Assembly: GCA_946482115.1 (NCBI GenBank)
Contig: CAMLQP010000184.1
Location: 1-6,100, forward strand
DNA: 6,100 nucleotides
Source of the DNA: an uncultured Comamonadaceae bacterium
GTDB lineage: Bacteria > Pseudomonadota > Gammaproteobacteria > Burkholderiales > Burkholderiaceae
Direction: 5' to 3'
Within the stretch, counting starts at the first letter, position 1; each line of letters begins with the position of its first letter. The notes beneath the pieces were generated by a model. That model had not been told where the DNA came from, searched no databases, and saw only the letters and a list, made by a program, of their open reading frames with translations. The position numbers were made by a program, and so were the translations under genes. Below are positions 5,161-6,100 of this stretch, in pieces.

Positions 5161-6100
5161 GCGGGCACTTCGGGGGTTTGGGGGGCTTCGGGAGCTTCCG
5201 CGGCCGGTTTCACCGGGTGTTCGGCCATGTACTTGAGCACGGCCACGTAGCTGACCAGCAGCAGCGCATAGAGCGCCAGATAGGCCGCCAGCGTGGTGCC
5301 CACCAGCGGCGGCGGGTGCGGCGCCACCACGTCGGCGGTGCGCAGCAGGCCATAGACGATGAACGGCTGGCGGCCGATCTCGGTGACGTACCAGCCGGCC
5401 AGTGTGGCCACCCAGCCCGAGAAACTCATGCCGGCCAGCGTCCACAGCAGCGGCTGGGCCGGCGCACGGCCGCGCCGCGTGGCCCAGGCGGCCCACCAGG
5501 CCACGGCCAGCATCAGCAGGCCCACGCCCACCATCACGCGAAAGCCCCAGAACACCGGCGCCACCGGCGGGTGGGCGTTGGGGAATTCATTCAGGCCCTT
5601 GAGCTCGGCGTCCATGTCGTGTGCCAGCACCAGGCTCGCGGCCTTGGGTATCTGCAGGGCGTACAGGGTGCGGCCCTCGGCCTCGCTGGGCCAGCCGAAC
5701 AGCGTCAGCGGCGCGCCTTTCTCGGTGTGCCAGATGCCTTCGATGGCGGCGATCTTGGCCGGCTGGTGCTTGAGGGTGTTGAGGCCGTGCAGGTCGCCCA
5801 TGACGATCTGCAGCGGAATGGCCACGGCGGCCACCACCACGGCGCTGCGCAGGGCGCGGCGCGTGCCGGCGTGGGGGCTGCGCTTGATGAGCTGCCAGGC
5901 GCTCAGGCCCGCGATCAGGAACGACGCCGTGAGCGCCGAAGCCAGCAGCTTGTGTCCCAGCCGGTAGGGGAAGGACGGGTTGAACACGATGGCCCACCAG
6001 TCGGCGGCGTGGAACTCGCCGTTGACGATCTCGTAGCCGGCGGGCGTCTGCATCCAGGAGTTCAGGCTCAGGATCCAGAACGCCGACAGCGTGGTGCCCA
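5157..6100 (-). CDS. cydA: Cytochrome bd-type quinol oxidase subunit I, 3' part (5' end outside window)
   Basis: The C-terminal 313 or so residues of CydA/CioA, open through the right edge; full proteins are about 450-520. CydA carries the three hemes and the quinol site of the bd oxidase. The edge reads TTLSAFWILSLNSWMQTPAG, the conserved ALWIL..NGWMQ.P stretch. Counting from that internal Met (codon 6051-6053) as 1, His34 in RLGHKLLASA and Met174 in FRVMVG match the heme b558 ligands (E. coli H186, M393). Arg172 matches R391, and Glu225 in GWYVTEIGRQP matches E445 near heme b595. Between ALQIP (132-136) and PPVAPVFWGF (162-171) there are only about 25 residues, roughly 65 fewer than in E. 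coli, so the Q-loop is short as in the cyanide-insensitive (CioA) type. The tail (about 281-298) is rich in Pro, Ala and Glu. Its promoter lies outside the window. Confidence 0.95.
   Translation of the reverse strand, partial: GTTLSAFWILSLNSWMQTPAGYEIVNGEFHAADWWAIVFNPSFPYRLGHKLLASALTASFLIAGLSAWQLIKRSPHAGTRRALRSAVVVAAVAIPLQIVMGDLHGLNTLKHQPAKIAAIEGIWHTEKGAPLTLFGWPSEAEGRTLYALQIPKAASLVLAHDMDAELKGLNEFPNAHPPVAPVFWGFRVMVGVGLLMLAVAWWAAWATRRGRAPAQPLLWTLAGMSFSGWVATLAGWYVTEIGRQPFIVYGLLRTADVVAPHPPPLVGTTLAAYLALYALLLVSYVAVLKYMAEHPVKPAAEAPEAPQTPEVPA

Noticed and set aside
4429..5250. Plus-strand frame of 273 codons rich in Gln, His, Arg and Gly, opposite cydB
   Set aside because: The Gln/His-rich text is what the antisense of a GC-rich membrane protein gene gives. 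No ribosome site or domain was seen.
5161..5496. Upstream extension of cydB by 112 codons
   Set aside because: It lies wholly inside cydA in another frame; the ATGA junction and the MNAATTLPLIFMAVMG start are typical of cydB.
1..6100. Search for CRISPR arrays, tRNA or rRNA genes, insertion sequences, phage or toxin-antitoxin genes
   Set aside because: Nearly all bases belong to recognised metabolic genes, the gaps are short, and none of these elements was seen.

Overview
The window looks like ordinary chromosomal DNA of a GC-rich betaproteobacterium, most probably of the Comamonadaceae (Acidovorax/Variovorax/Hydrogenophaga type). The grounds are strong G/C preference at third codon positions, close agreement of the EtfB/EtfA proteins with what I know of that group, and a GC-rich intergenic hairpin block at about 1221-1289 that resembles one I recall as recurrent in those genomes. 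The genus call is an inference from memory; no search was run.

Left part, + strand: the 3' end of etfB (1-230), then complete etfA (244-1173). Together they encode the FAD-containing electron transfer flavoprotein that takes electrons from acyl-CoA dehydrogenases. A strong intrinsic terminator (1184-1214) closes this operon. The 135-base gap to the next gene also holds the hairpin block, including a minus-strand hairpin followed by five T.

Middle part, + strand: a 596-residue acyl-CoA dehydrogenase of the long FadE5/DmdC-like type (1309-3099). After 31 bases comes a 327-residue FMN-dependent nitronate monooxygenase/enoyl-reductase-II-like protein (3131-4114). The dehydrogenase makes reduced FAD, ETF carries the electrons to ETF:quinone oxidoreductase (not in this window), and they enter the quinone pool. 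The role of the NMO-like protein here is unknown.

Right part, - strand: cydB (5160-4159) and the 3' part of cydA (enters at 6100, ends 5157), overlapping by ATGA. They encode a bd-type quinol oxidase with a short Q-loop, resembling the cyanide-insensitive (CIO) branch. The convergent ends of the NMO gene and cydB share one near-perfect bidirectional terminator (4131-4162), and the cydB stop codon lies inside its stem.

I found no RNA genes, mobile elements, CRISPR arrays, phage genes or broken genes, and nothing that amounts to a new system. The points most worth a second look are the intergenic hairpin block, the cydB stop inside the terminator stem, the atypical GGHAS active-site motif of the NMO-like protein, and the short-Q-loop oxidase with no room for a cydX.
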